64,000 nucleotides of DNA from Actinokineospora spheciospongiae (GTDB taxonomy: Bacteria; Actinomycetota; Actinomycetes; Mycobacteriales; Pseudonocardiaceae). A program made the translations under genes and the position numbers. Below the pieces are notes generated by a model. It was not told where the DNA came from, did no database searches, and worked only from the letters and a program-made list of their open reading frames with translations. Shown piece after piece: positions 29,317 to 38,170 of this stretch. Numbering within the stretch: the first letter of the stretch is position 1; each line of letters opens with the position of its first letter. Where the stretch lies: contig NZ_AYXG01000206.1 of the NCBI RefSeq assembly GCF_000564855.1, positions 62,001 through 126,000 on the forward strand. Direction: 5' to 3'.

Positions 29317-30348
29317 TCAGCCCGCGGCGACCTCGTCGTCGGCGCGGGGCTTGAGGCCCGAGGCAGGGGCGAGGCCCCACTCCTCCAGCGCGGACCGGAC
29401 CTGCTCGGCGGCGTCGATGTTGAGCGGGCTGCTGGTCCAGAGCGCATAGGGGAGGTTGAGGAAGCGGCGTTGCTTCACCGCGGGGAGGTCGGCGATGCCG
29501 GGGCGGGCGGTGAGCAGGTCGATCTTCTGCTGGAAGGTCTGCGGCGGGTAGTCGACGAACAGGAAGGCGGCGGGGTCGGCGGCGGCGGCGCGCTCCCAGG
29601 AGACCGCGGTCCAGGTGTCGTCGAGGTCGGCGAGGGCGTTGCGGGCGCCCGCGGCGTCGAGGATGGCCTGCGGGGCGCCGAAGCGGCCGCTGGAGAACAC
29701 CGTGTCGCTTGCGCTGTCGAAGAGGAACACCGTCGGCGGGGTGGGCGGTTGCGGTGCCGCGCGGAGTGCGGCCAGGCGGGTGTCGAGGTCGGTGAGCACG
29801 TCTGCGGCCCGGGGAGCGCGGCCGGTGATGGTGCCGAGGTTGGTCAGGTCCTCGCGCAGTGCCTGCCACGGGTCGACGATCCCCCGGGCGCGTTGGCCGT
29901 CCTGCTGCCTGCAACTCTCGGTGAGGATGTACGGGGCGATGCCCTGGGCGCGCAGCGAGTCGGGGGTCAGGCCCTTCTCCTCGCTGTAGCCGTAGTTCCA
30001 CCCCGCCACCACCACGTCGGGGCGTTGGGCGACGATGGTTTCCTTCGACGGGTACTGCGGGGCGACCTGCTTGAGCGCGTCCACGGCCGGGCCGTAGTGC
30101 GCGCGCAGGGTGGCGGCGTCGCGCTGGAGGCTGGACACGGCGGCGACCTGGTCCTGGGCACCGACGGCCAGCACCATGGCGATCATGTTGCCGTCGTTGA
30201 CGAAAAGGCGTTGCGCGGGCGCGGGGAACTCCCCCGCCGTGCCGCAGTTGGTCACCGTGGCGGTGCCGCCGCCCCGCGGTTGTTCGGGCGCGCTGCCGCA
30301 CGCGGTGAGCGCGAGCGCGCAGGCGAGCAGGACGGGAGTGCGGTTCAC
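29317..30348 (-). CDS. Cobalamin-type ABC transporter substrate-binding lipoprotein (BtuF-like)
   Basis: A 343-residue lipoprotein. The signal peptide ends in the lipobox LTAC, so it should be tethered outside the membrane. The body is a class III periplasmic-binding fold of the BtuF/FepB/FhuD type with a long connecting helix. Sequence alone would allow iron-siderophore or B12 binding. The cobalamin riboswitch at the head of the operon favours corrinoids. Its GTG overlaps the stop of the ATPase gene by 4 bp (GTGA), so it is the third cistron of the set. Iron-siderophore use remains the main alternative. Confidence 0.88.
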   Translation of the reverse strand: MNRTPVLLACALALTACGSAPEQPRGGGTATVTNCGTAGEFPAPAQRLFVNDGNMIAMVLAVGAQDQVAAVSSLQRDAATLRAHYGPAVDALKQVAPQYPSKETIVAQRPDVVVAGWNYGYSEEKGLTPDSLRAQGIAPYILTESCRQQDGQRARGIVDPWQALREDLTNLGTITGRAPRAADVLTDLDTRLAALRAAPQPPTPPTVFLFDSASDTVFSSGRFGAPQAILDAAGARNALADLDDTWTAVSWERAAAADPAAFLFVDYPPQTFQQKIDLLTARPGIADLPAVKQRRFLNLPYALWTSSPLNIDAAEQVRSALEEWGLAPASGLKPRADDEVAAG

Positions 30349-31115
30349 GAATCCTCCAGGGACATCAGCAGGTGGGTGCGTCCGGTGTGCGGGTCGATCA
30401 CCGGGGTGGCGCGGACACCGAAGGCCGTGCGGACCACCTCGGAGGCAAGCGCCTCCGCGGGCGGGAGCGCGGGCGCGGTCCGTCCACCGTGGACGACGAT
30501 CAGGCGGTCGCAGGTGGCCGCGGCCAGCGACAGGTCGTGCATGGCGACGACGACGGTGCGGTCCAGGCCGCGCAGCAGTTCGACCAGGCGCAGTTGGTGG
30601 CCGACGTCGAGGTGGTTGGTCGGTTCGTCCAGCACCAGCACCGGGGCCCGCTGGGCCAGTCCGCGCGCCAGGGACACCCGGCGCCGCTCACCGCCGGACA
30701 GGTCCTCGACCGGTCGCCGCGCCAGGTCGGCGAGGCCGACCTCGGCCAGGGCCGCCAGCACGATCGGCCGGTCGGCGTCGTCGGTGTCCCACGGCGCGGC
30801 GTGGGGCACGCGGCCGAGGGCGACCGCTTCGCGCACCAGCAACCCCGAGGGGAGGTCTTCGTCCTGGCCGACGAACGCGACCCGCCGGGCCCGGGCCCGC
30901 GCGGGCAGCCGGTGCAGGTCCTCCCCGTCGACGAGCACCCGCCCCCGGGGCGGTCGGGTGATCCCCGCCAGCGCCCGCAGCAGGGTCGACTTGCCGCTGC
31001 CGTTGGCCCCGACCACGCCGACGACCTGCCCGGGCGCGATGTCGAACGCCACGTCGACCAGCACCGCCCGGCGGCCCACCGCGCAGGTCAGGCCCACCGC
31101 GCTCAGCGCGCTCAT
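30345..31115 (-). CDS. ABC transporter ATPase (BtuD-like)
   Basis: A 256-residue FecE/BtuD-type ATPase. Walker A is GANGSGKST, the signature is LSGGERRRVSLARGL, Walker B is VLVLDEPTNHLD and the switch histidine is in VVAMHDLS. It powers uptake through the neighbouring permease. Its ATG overlaps the permease stop (ATGA) and its own stop overlaps the binding-protein start, so the three genes are tightly coupled and should be made in step. Confidence 0.92.
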   Translation of the reverse strand: MSALSAVGLTCAVGRRAVLVDVAFDIAPGQVVGVVGANGSGKSTLLRALAGITRPPRGRVLVDGEDLHRLPARARARRVAFVGQDEDLPSGLLVREAVALGRVPHAAPWDTDDADRPIVLAALAEVGLADLARRPVEDLSGGERRRVSLARGLAQRAPVLVLDEPTNHLDVGHQLRLVELLRGLDRTVVVAMHDLSLAAATCDRLIVVHGGRTAPALPPAEALASEVVRTAFGVRATPVIDPHTGRTHLLMSLEDS

Positions 31116-32137
31116 GCGCCGAACCGGTAGCGGCGCCTGCCCAGCAGGGCCAGGAACGCCGGGGCACCGATGAGGCCAGACACGACGCTCAGCGGGATCT
31201 CGGTGGGCCGCACGGCGACCCGGGTGACCACGTCGACCCACACCAGGAACAGCGCCCCGCACAGCGCCGCGACCGGCAGCACCGCCCGGTGCCTCGGACC
31301 CACCAGCAGCCGCGCGGCGTGCGGGACGACGAGCCCGGCGAACCCGATGCCGCCCGAGACCGCGACCAGGACACCCACCAGGACGCCCAGCGCCACGAAC
31401 AGCCCGACCCGGACCCGGCGCACCGGCACCCCGACCGCCGCCGCGGTGTCCGGTCCGACGAGCAGCGCGTCCAACCACCGGCTGCCCAGCAGCAACAGCA
31501 CCACCATTGCGGGCACCACCGCGGCGGGCAGCAGCAACTGCTGCCAGGTGGCGCCTGCCAGGCTCCCCAACAGCCAGAACAGGACCGACTGGGCGGCGGC
31601 GGGGTCCGGGCTGCGGAAGACCAGGTAGCTGGCCAGCGCGGAGAACATCGACCCGAGGACGGTCCCGGTCAGCACCAGCCGCAGCGGGGTCAACCCGCCC
31701 TGCGCGGTGGCGACCCCGAACACGATCAGCGCCGCCGCCAGCGCACCCACCAGGGCACCGGCGGTCAGGGCGAAGATCCCGGCCGAGGCGAACAGCCCCG
31801 TCGTGATCACCGCCGTGGCGCCCACCCCCGCCCCGGAGGACACCCCGAGCAGGTAGGGGTCGGCCAGCGGGTTGCGCACCAGGGTCTGCATCCCGACGCC
31901 CGCCACGGCCAACCCGGCACCCACCAGGGCGGCGAGCAGCACCCGGGGCACCCGGAACTGCCAGACGATCGTGTCGGCGGCGAGGTCCACCGCGATCCCG
32001 CCGTGCAGCCGCCCCCACAGCGCGCGACCCACCTCGGACAGCCCCAGCGGCTCGGCGCCGAACGCCGTGGACAGGACGAGGCTGAGCCCGAGCACCACCA
32101 CGAGCACGGAGGCGGTGGTGCCGACGCGGAGCCTCAC
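31112..32137 (-). CDS. FecCD/BtuC-type permease
   Basis: A 341-residue permease with about ten transmembrane helices. Landmarks of the family are RVPRVLLAALVGAGLAVAGVGMQTLVRNPLADPYLLGVSSGA early, and GGIGFAGLVVPHAAR late, where the cytosolic coupling helix contacts the ATPase. The GTG at 32137 overlaps the TGA of a 14-codon leader ORF by GTGA. The upstream untranslated region is a cobalamin riboswitch, which makes B12 or another corrinoid the likely cargo. Together with the next two genes it forms a complete importer. Confidence 0.92.
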   Translation of the reverse strand: MRLRVGTTASVLVVVLGLSLVLSTAFGAEPLGLSEVGRALWGRLHGGIAVDLAADTIVWQFRVPRVLLAALVGAGLAVAGVGMQTLVRNPLADPYLLGVSSGAGVGATAVITTGLFASAGIFALTAGALVGALAAALIVFGVATAQGGLTPLRLVLTGTVLGSMFSALASYLVFRSPDPAAAQSVLFWLLGSLAGATWQQLLLPAAVVPAMVVLLLLGSRWLDALLVGPDTAAAVGVPVRRVRVGLFVALGVLVGVLVAVSGGIGFAGLVVPHAARLLVGPRHRAVLPVAALCGALFLVWVDVVTRVAVRPTEIPLSVVSGLIGAPAFLALLGRRRYRFGA

Positions 32138-32178
32138 CAGCGCCCGGACCGGGTGCGGTTCCCCTCGTCGTCCGTCAT
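32134..32178 (-). CDS. 14-codon leader ORF coupled to the B12 permease
   Basis: This tiny frame (MTDDEGNRTRSGRW) has the best ribosome-binding site of the operon, GAGGAGG five bases before its ATG, while the permease GTG has only GGGGAACC within the leader. Its TGA overlaps the permease start as GTGA, the same coupling used between all other genes of the operon. I infer that ribosomes load here under riboswitch control and re-initiate on the permease. The peptide itself probably has no function. Confidence 0.6.
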   Translation of the reverse strand: MTDDEGNRTRSGRW

Positions 32179-32214
32179 CGCGACCTCCTCGTGGCTTGCG
32201 CGGCCTGGGAACAC

Positions 32215-32345
32215 CAGCGACGGGGAGGGGTCTGGCTGCCGGTCGTCGGTGAGGACGACCGGTCACAGTGGCGCGACCGCTCCGGATTCCCACCGGATTC
32301 CCGCACCCGTCGCCGACAGCCTAGGCACCCCCACCGGTGCCCCCC
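32215..32345 (-). ncRNA. Cobalamin (B12) riboswitch
   Basis: Read on the minus strand, the conserved core appears in order: GGAATCCGGTGGGAATCC (32282-32301 region), GCGGTCGCGCCACTGTGA (ending near 32263), then AGCCAGACC (32227-32236), the B12 box. This is the diagnostic adenosylcobalamin riboswitch series. Flanking arms CACCGGTGGGGG and CCCCTCCCCG...GGTG can form the closing stem, so the ends given are approximate. It lies about 40 bases before the GAGGAGG ribosome site of the leader ORF and should hide that site when B12 is plentiful. Confidence 0.88.
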
Positions 32346-32437
32346 GGAACCGGCCCGGGTTCGCCGCGCACCGCCATCGGCAGGACGCGCGAACCCGAGC
32401 GGCCCTCGACGCCGCCCGTTCCCGGTGCGGGCCGCGG

Positions 32438-34639
32438 TCAGGCGGCGTCGCGGGGCAGGCCGAGCATGCGTTCGCCGATGACGTTGAGCTGGACCTCGGT
32501 GGTGCCGCCGTAGATCGTCATGGCGCGGCAGGCCACGACCTGGTCCATCCACCGGTCGCTGGGTTCCCCGGCGACCGCCACCACCCCGGCGACCCCGAGC
32601 TGCGCCACGCAGAACTCCGCGATCTGCTGCCCGAAGCGCATGCTGAGCAGCTTGCCGACGCTCGACGTCGTGCTCACGTCCACCCCGGAGAGCTGCTTGA
32701 GCACCGTACGGGCACCGAGCAGATCGAGGACGTGGTTCTCGCAGGCGAACTCGCCGACCCGGTGCAGCGCGGTCGCGTCGAGGTCGCGGCCGTCGACGAA
32801 CTCGAGCAGGTCCGCCAGCGTGGGATAGGAGGCGTTGCCACGGCCCAGGGCGACGCGTTCGCTGGACAGGGTCGCGCGGGCGACCGTCCACCCCTGACCG
32901 GGTTCCCCGACGACGCAGTTGTCGGGAATGAACACGTCGTCGAGGAAGACCTCGTTGAAAAGCTGGGAACCGGTCGCCTCGCGCAGCGGCCGCACGGTGA
33001 TGCCGGGGGTGGACATGTCGAGGATGAAGTAGGTGATGCCCTCGTGCTTGGGCGCGTCCGGGTCGGTGCGGGCGATGAGCATGGCCCAGTCGGAGAACTG
33101 GGCGACCGTGGTCCAGATCTTCTGGCCGTTGACCTTCCACCCGCCCTCCACCCGCGTGGCCCTGGTGGTGAGGGAGGCGAGGTCGGAACCGGCGCCGGGC
33201 TCGGAGAACAACTGGCACCACACGACTTCACCGCGCAGGGTCGGCACCACCACGCGCTGCTTCTGCTCCTCGGTGCCGAAGGCGACGATCGGCGGGACCG
33301 CCCAGCCGCCCATCAGCAGCTCCGGCAGCGGGATGCCCGCGTGCTTCAGTTCCTCGCTGATGACGACCTGCTCCAGCGGGTCCGCGCCGCGGCCGTGCGG
33401 GCGGGGCAGGTGCGGTTGGACCCAGCCGCCGTCGCCGAGCGCCACCAACTGCTCGTCGGGGCCGAGTGCGGCGATCGCGGCCAGTTCCCCGCGCACCGCC
33501 TCGCGGATCGCCTCGGCGCCGTCGGGCAGGTCGATGCGGACCCGGCGGGCGTCGCCGCGCAGGGCGTGCCGGGCCACTTCCGCGGACCACTGCGCGCTGC
33601 CGCCGAGCAGGCCGCGCAGCGTCAGCGCGCGCCGGTAGTACAGGTGGGCGTCGTGTTCCCAGGTGAACCCGATGCCGCCGAGGACCTGGACGCAGTCGGC
33701 CCCGCAGCGCACGGCCGCGTCGGGGGCGACCACCGCGGCCACGGCGGCGGCGAAGTCCGCGGTGTCGTCGCCCGCGTCCAGCGCCCGGGCGGCGTCCCAG
33801 ACGCTCGCGCGGGCCCGTTCGAGTTCGACGCCCATGGCGGCGCACTTGTGCTTGACGCCCTGGAACTGGCCGATCGGGCGTCCGAACTGGACCCGCACCT
33901 TCGCGTACTCGGCGGCGGTCGTGGTGCACCAGGACGCCACGCCGACCGCTTCGGCACCGAGCACGACGGCCGCGATGGAGCGGACCCGCTCGGCGCTCAG
34001 GTCGCGCAGCACCCGGTCCTCGGGCACCGGCACCGGTTCCCGCGTGGCGACCAGGGCGGAGCGGCGGATGACGTCGAGGCTGTCACGCTCGCGGACGTCG
34101 AGGTCCGCCCGGTCGAGGACGACCCACCGGAGCCCGTCGTCGATCCGCGCGGGCAGCACGAGGACGTCGGCCACCGCTCCCCCGAGCACGCCGGTGGTGG
34201 AGCCGGTGACGGTCACACCGTCCGGGCCTGCGGTCGCCGTCAGCGGTTCGGCCAGGCCGACCGCGGCGGTGGTCGAGCCGTCCGCCAAGCCGGGGAGCAG
34301 GTCGCCCCGCACCTTCGCGGTGGAGGCGACCAGCAGCGCGGAGGCGAGCGTGGTCGGCAGCAGGGGGCCGGGCTGCGCGGCCCGGCCGAGCGCTTCGAGG
34401 ACGACCGCCAGTTCCAGCAGCCCGGCGCCCGCGCCGCCGTGCTCCTCGGGCACGTGCAGGCCGAGCAGGCCCTGGGCGCCCAGCGCACCCCAGAACGGCG
34501 GCAGGCTCTCGCGGTCGGCGTCGACGGCGGCGCGCAGGACGTCCGCGCCGAGGTGTCGGGCGGCGAAGCCGCGCACGGAGTCGGCGAGCGCGGTGTGTTC
34601 CCCGGTCAGGCCGAGGCCCAGCTCGTGGGCGGTGGTCAT
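32438..34639 (-). CDS. Double-length acyl-CoA dehydrogenase (FadE6-like)
   Basis: A 733-residue protein made of two acyl-CoA dehydrogenase units, as in mycobacterial FadE6/FadE34 (about 710-730 residues). The first half carries VRVQFGRPIGQFQGVKHKCA and VLGGIGFTWEHDAHLYYRR. The second half has LFSEPGAGSDLASL (FAD/substrate loop), KVNGQKIWTT and YGGTTEVQLNVIGERMLG. It should introduce the alpha-beta double bond in an acyl-CoA using FAD. It closes a five-gene operon, 10 bp after the SDR, that holds every enzyme class of one beta-oxidation turn. Substrate is unknown; steroid side chains or branched acids are typical for this subfamily. Confidence 0.9.
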   Translation of the reverse strand: MTTAHELGLGLTGEHTALADSVRGFAARHLGADVLRAAVDADRESLPPFWGALGAQGLLGLHVPEEHGGAGAGLLELAVVLEALGRAAQPGPLLPTTLASALLVASTAKVRGDLLPGLADGSTTAAVGLAEPLTATAGPDGVTVTGSTTGVLGGAVADVLVLPARIDDGLRWVVLDRADLDVRERDSLDVIRRSALVATREPVPVPEDRVLRDLSAERVRSIAAVVLGAEAVGVASWCTTTAAEYAKVRVQFGRPIGQFQGVKHKCAAMGVELERARASVWDAARALDAGDDTADFAAAVAAVVAPDAAVRCGADCVQVLGGIGFTWEHDAHLYYRRALTLRGLLGGSAQWSAEVARHALRGDARRVRIDLPDGAEAIREAVRGELAAIAALGPDEQLVALGDGGWVQPHLPRPHGRGADPLEQVVISEELKHAGIPLPELLMGGWAVPPIVAFGTEEQKQRVVVPTLRGEVVWCQLFSEPGAGSDLASLTTRATRVEGGWKVNGQKIWTTVAQFSDWAMLIARTDPDAPKHEGITYFILDMSTPGITVRPLREATGSQLFNEVFLDDVFIPDNCVVGEPGQGWTVARATLSSERVALGRGNASYPTLADLLEFVDGRDLDATALHRVGEFACENHVLDLLGARTVLKQLSGVDVSTTSSVGKLLSMRFGQQIAEFCVAQLGVAGVVAVAGEPSDRWMDQVVACRAMTIYGGTTEVQLNVIGERMLGLPRDAA

Positions 34640-34649
34640 GGTGTTCCCC

Positions 34650-35528
34650 TCAGGCCCAGTCGGCCAGTTGTTCGTCGATCCCCGCCACCGTCCACGGGCC
34701 GTCGGTCTCGACGGTCCGCTCGCCCCGCCAGCCGCGCAGCTCGGAGATCGCGCCGCCCTGGACCGAGAACACCTTGCCGGTGAACGGGCACTTCTCGGTC
34801 GCGAGGTAGGCCACCATCGGGGCGATGTTGGCCGGGTCGAAGGCGTCGAACTCGCCTTCCTCGACCTCCTGGGCGAACAGCGCGCCCATGCCCGGGGTCG
34901 CCAGCGTGAGCCGGGTGCGGGCGATCGGGGCGATGGCGTTGACCCGGACCCCGTAGCGGTCGAGTTCGTCGGCCGCGACCAGGGTCAGCGCGGCGATGCC
35001 CGCTTTCGCGGCGCCGTAGTTCGACTGCCCCGCGTTGGGCATGAAGGTGCCCGAGGCGGACGCGGTGTTGATCACCGACGCGCGCACGGTCTCCCCCGCC
35101 TTGGTCCGTGCCTTCCAGTACTCCGCCGCGTGCCGCAGCGGGGCGAAGTGCCCCTTGAGGTGCACGGCGATGACGGAGTCCCACTGCGCCTCGTCCATCC
35201 CGGCGATGAACGCGTCGCGCAGGATGCCCGCGTTGTTCACCAGGACGTCCAGCCCGCCGAACTCCGACACGGCCTGCTCGACCAGCGCCTTGGCCCCGGC
35301 CCAGTCGGCGACGTCGTCGGTGTTGGCCACGGCCCTGCCGCCCGCCGCGACGATCTCGTCGACGACCTCCTGCGCGGGGCCGGTGTCCGCGCCCGCGCCG
35401 TCGTTCGCCCCGCCGAGGTCGTTGACGACGACCGACGCGCCCTCCGCCGCGAACAGCAGCGCGTGCTCGCGGCCGATCCCCCGGCCCGCGCCGGTGATGA
35501 CGGCAACCCGCCCGTCGAGTGTTCCCAT
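34650..35528 (-). CDS. Short-chain dehydrogenase, probable 3-hydroxyacyl-CoA dehydrogenase
   Basis: A 292-residue classical SDR. The cofactor motif is TGAGRGIG, the structural motif NNAG is in VLVNNAGI, and the catalytic tyrosine and lysine are in SNYGAAKAG, with the serine in NTASASG. An Asp in VVNDLGG favours NAD over NADP. Length and the C-terminal segment match the HSD17B4 N-domain/Rv0148-like group that oxidises 3-hydroxyacyl-CoA. Its place between a MaoC hydratase and an acyl-CoA dehydrogenase supports that step. The ATG lies 34 bp after the MaoC stop. Confidence 0.9.
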   Translation of the reverse strand: MGTLDGRVAVITGAGRGIGREHALLFAAEGASVVVNDLGGANDGAGADTGPAQEVVDEIVAAGGRAVANTDDVADWAGAKALVEQAVSEFGGLDVLVNNAGILRDAFIAGMDEAQWDSVIAVHLKGHFAPLRHAAEYWKARTKAGETVRASVINTASASGTFMPNAGQSNYGAAKAGIAALTLVAADELDRYGVRVNAIAPIARTRLTLATPGMGALFAQEVEEGEFDAFDPANIAPMVAYLATEKCPFTGKVFSVQGGAISELRGWRGERTVETDGPWTVAGIDEQLADWA

Positions 35529-35562
35529 GGTGTGTGGATCTCCTTGCCGGTTGGTCGTTCGA

Positions 35563-36408
35563 TCAGCGGGTGAACTCGGCCAGACCGTCCCTGATGACCG
35601 GCTCGTCACCGACCGTGGTCTCGTAGGCGTAGGTCCCGGGCGCGGCGGGCCAGACGCGGGTGGTCAGCTCCTGGCCGGGCAGCACCGGTTTGGCGAACCG
35701 GACGGCGAGGCGGCGCAGGTACTCCACCCGCGACCCGCCCACCTCGGTGAGCAGCGCCCAGGAGGTGAACGCCATCGTGCACAGGCCGTGCGCGATGATC
35801 CCCGGCAGCCCGGACAGCCTGGCCAGCTCGTCGTCGAGGTGGATCGGCATCGGGTCACCGGAGGCGGGCGCGTACCGGAAGGTCTGGTCCTCGTCGACGC
35901 GCGCGACGACCCGTGCCACCGGGTCGCCCGCGCGCAGGGTTTCGTCGAAGGTGTGCGGGGGCGCCGGTTCGCCGACGCTGCGGCCTGCGTCGGCCCTGCG
36001 GAAGAACGCGGTCATCCACTGCTCGTTGACCAGCGCACCCCCGGCGTCGACCGTCTCGGTCCGCACCACCACGGCGGTGCCGTTCGGCTTGCCGGTGAAC
36101 CCGGTGGGGCGGGCGCGCGAGGTCAGCACGTCACCGGGGCGGATCGGCCGGTGGAACCGGAAGTCCTGCTCACCGTGCACGAGCTTCGACAGCAGTTCCA
36201 CCGGTGCGACCGACAACGCGGCCGGGACCAGGGAGTTGAACACCGGCACGACCGCGAACACCGGCGGCGCGACCTCGCCCGCGCGGTGCCGGGCGATCGG
36301 GTCGTTGGTGGCCTCGGCGTACCGCGCGATCCGCTCGGCGGTCACCTCGAAGGTGTCCGGCTCGGTCCACTGCCCGATCCCGGCCTCGTCGAAGGCGGGC
36401 GCGGTCAC
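35563..36408 (-). CDS. Double-hotdog MaoC enoyl-CoA hydratase
   Basis: A 281-residue protein with two hotdog halves, as in 2-enoyl-CoA hydratase 2 enzymes. The N-terminal half (about 1-140) is the degenerate one. The second half carries the hydratase-2 motif, with Asp in ASGDPMPIHLDDELA and His in GIIAHGLCTM. It should add water to trans-2-enoyl-CoA to give the R-3-hydroxyacyl-CoA used by the SDR next door. The GTG start comes 2 bp after the SRPBCC stop, so the genes are coupled. Confidence 0.9.
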   Translation of the reverse strand: MTAPAFDEAGIGQWTEPDTFEVTAERIARYAEATNDPIARHRAGEVAPPVFAVVPVFNSLVPAALSVAPVELLSKLVHGEQDFRFHRPIRPGDVLTSRARPTGFTGKPNGTAVVVRTETVDAGGALVNEQWMTAFFRRADAGRSVGEPAPPHTFDETLRAGDPVARVVARVDEDQTFRYAPASGDPMPIHLDDELARLSGLPGIIAHGLCTMAFTSWALLTEVGGSRVEYLRRLAVRFAKPVLPGQELTTRVWPAAPGTYAYETTVGDEPVIRDGLAEFTR

Positions 36409-36410
36409 GC

Positions 36411-36842
36411 TCAGCCCACCAGTTCGGCGAGCTTGGCGACGGACTTCTCCAGCTCGCCCTTGGTGTTCTTGCCCACGGCCATGCCGATCGGGCCGACGAT
36501 CATCTGACCGGTGAACTCGGCGTCGATGTCGGCCCGGCTGCCCGCGCCCTCCGGCTTCACCGACAGGGTGAAGGAGACCTTGACCCCGGCCATGCCGGTG
36601 CCGCTGATCTTGAGCGAGCGCGGCGCGTCGTACTCGTCGACCGTCCACTCGATCTTGTTGGCCATCCCCATCACCGCGAGGACCTCGGTGACCTTCGAGC
36701 CCACCCCGATCTCCGAGGGCAGCTCGCCGCTCCACTTCTGGTGGATGGTCAGCCACTCCTCGAACCGGCTCAGGTCCGAGATGGTGGCCCAGGTCTTCTC
36801 GGGCGTGCTCGGCAGGGCGACGGTGACGTTGACCTTGGTCAT
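36411..36842 (-). CDS. SRPBCC (START-like) small lipid-binding protein
   Basis: A 143-residue protein of the polyketide-cyclase/START-like fold. It opens with a beta strand (TKVNVTVALPSTPEKTWATI), a helical gate with SRFEEWLTIHQKW, and ends in a long C-terminal helix (TKGELEKSVAKLAELVG). These folds form a hydrophobic cavity. In this operon it may hold a bulky lipid or acyl intermediate; no catalytic residue can be assigned. GAGGAG precedes its ATG by 8 bases. It lies 35 bp after the thiolase. Confidence 0.85.
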   Translation of the reverse strand: MTKVNVTVALPSTPEKTWATISDLSRFEEWLTIHQKWSGELPSEIGVGSKVTEVLAVMGMANKIEWTVDEYDAPRSLKISGTGMAGVKVSFTLSVKPEGAGSRADIDAEFTGQMIVGPIGMAVGKNTKGELEKSVAKLAELVG

Positions 36843-36877
36843 GGTTGTTCTCCTCGGTTGTCGTTGTGGAGGGGTGT

Positions 36878-38068
36878 TCAGCGTTCGGCGGGCCGGTAGG
36901 CGGTCACCACGACCGCGCCGCCGAGCCCGATGTTGTGCTGCAGGGCGATCCGCGCGCCGTCGACCTGGCGCTTGTCGGCCGTGCCGCGTAGCTGCCAGGT
37001 CAGTTCGGAGCACTGGGCGAGCCCGGTCGCGCCGAGCGGGTGCCCCTTGGAGATCAGCCCGCCGGAGGGGTTGACCACCCAGCGGCCCCCGTAGGTGGTG
37101 TCCCCCGCGTCGACGAGCTTGCCGCCCTCGCCCTCGGCGCACAGGCCCAGCGCCTCGTAGGTGATCAGCTCGTTGGTGGAGAAGCAGTCGTGCAGCTCGA
37201 TCACGTCCACGTCGGACGGCTCGATCCCGGCCTGCGCGTAGACCGCGCGCGCCGCGGTGCGGGTCATGTCCGCCCCGACCAGGCTGATCGCGCTCTTGTC
37301 TGCGAAGGTGCTCTCCAGGTCGGTGACCATCGCCTGGCCGACGATCTCGACCGCCTGCCCGGACAGCCCGTGGCGGTCCACGAACGCCTCACTGGCGATG
37401 ACCACCGCGCCGGAGCCGTCCGAGGTCGGCGAGCACTGCAACTTGGTCAGCGGGTCGTAGACGGTCTTGGCGGCCAGGACCTCGTCGAGGGTGTACTCGT
37501 CGCGGAACTGCGCGTATGGGTTGTTCACCGAGTGCCGGTGGTTCTTCACGCCGATCTTGGCGAACTGCTCGGCGGTCGTGCCGTAGCGCTGCATGTGCTC
37601 GCGGCCCGCGGCGCCGAACATGTACGGCGCGGGCGGCATCGCGAAGTCCTGCAACTCCGCCAGGGCGAGCAGGTGCTTCATCATCGGCTGCTCGCGGTCG
37701 TCGAAGGTGGAGCCGAGCGAGCCCGGCTGCATCTTCTCGAAGCCCAGCGCCAGCGCGCAGTCCGCGATCCCGCCGCGCACGGCCTGCGCGGCCAGGAACA
37801 GCGCCGTCGACCCGGTCGAGCAGTTGTTGTTCACGTTGATCACCGGGATGCCGGTGAGGCCCAACTCGTAGACCGCCCGCTGGCCGGAGGTCGATTCGCC
37901 GTAGACGTAGCCCACGTAGGCCTGCTCGACCAGCGGGTACTCGATCCCGGCGTCGGCGAGCGCGTTGCGGCCCGCCTCGCGCGCCATGTCGGGGTAGTCC
38001 CAGTCCCTGCTGCCGGGCTTCTCGAACTTCGTCATGCCGACGCCGATCACATACGCCTTGCTGCCCAC
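36878..38068 (-). CDS. SCP2-type thiolase (lipid-transfer protein family)
   Basis: A 396-residue thiolase of the SCP-x/lipid-transfer group. The nucleophilic cysteine is in [10 protein letters not shown], the second motif is [11 protein letters not shown] and the C-terminal motif is [14 protein letters not shown]. It should cleave 3-oxoacyl-CoA and release acetyl- or propionyl-CoA, closing the cycle run by the next four genes. The GTG start is preceded by GAGGAGG. It is the first gene of the operon, 102 bp from a divergent TetR regulator with a palindrome between them. Confidence 0.92.
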   Translation of the reverse strand: MGSKAYVIGVGMTKFEKPGSRDWDYPDMAREAGRNALADAGIEYPLVEQAYVGYVYGESTSGQRAVYELGLTGIPVINVNNNCSTGSTALFLAAQAVRGGIADCALALGFEKMQPGSLGSTFDDREQPMMKHLLALAELQDFAMPPAPYMFGAAGREHMQRYGTTAEQFAKIGVKNHRHSVNNPYAQFRDEYTLDEVLAAKTVYDPLTKLQCSPTSDGSGAVVIASEAFVDRHGLSGQAVEIVGQAMVTDLESTFADKSAISLVGADMTRTAARAVYAQAGIEPSDVDVIELHDCFSTNELITYEALGLCAEGEGGKLVDAGDTTYGGRWVVNPSGGLISKGHPLGATGLAQCSELTWQLRGTADKRQVDGARIALQHNIGLGGAVVVTAYRPAER

Positions 38069-38108
38069 CGGGCCTCCTCGGTCGTCCGCCATCTGCCTGA
38101 GACAGTGT

Positions 38109-38123
38109 GTATCAGACAGATAC
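38109..38123. promoter_or_regulatory. Palindromic operator for the beta-oxidation TetR
   Basis: GTATC at 38109-38113 and GATAC at 38119-38123 form a perfect inverted repeat around a 5-base centre, and the flanks extend it with one mismatch (GTGTATC/GATACGC). A further half-site, TGTATCAGGTAC, lies at 38135-38146. The site sits in the 102-bp gap between the thiolase and TetR starts, where a repressor could block both. Confidence 0.65.
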
Positions 38124-38170
38124 GCGTGACAAGATGTATCAGGTACTTTTCCGAGAAGTAGACTCCCGCC

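Noticed and set aside
31289..36507. Long plus-strand frames over the B12 and beta-oxidation operons
   Set aside because: They are low-complexity antisense frames with no recognisable motif; the minus-strand genes explain the codon periodicity.
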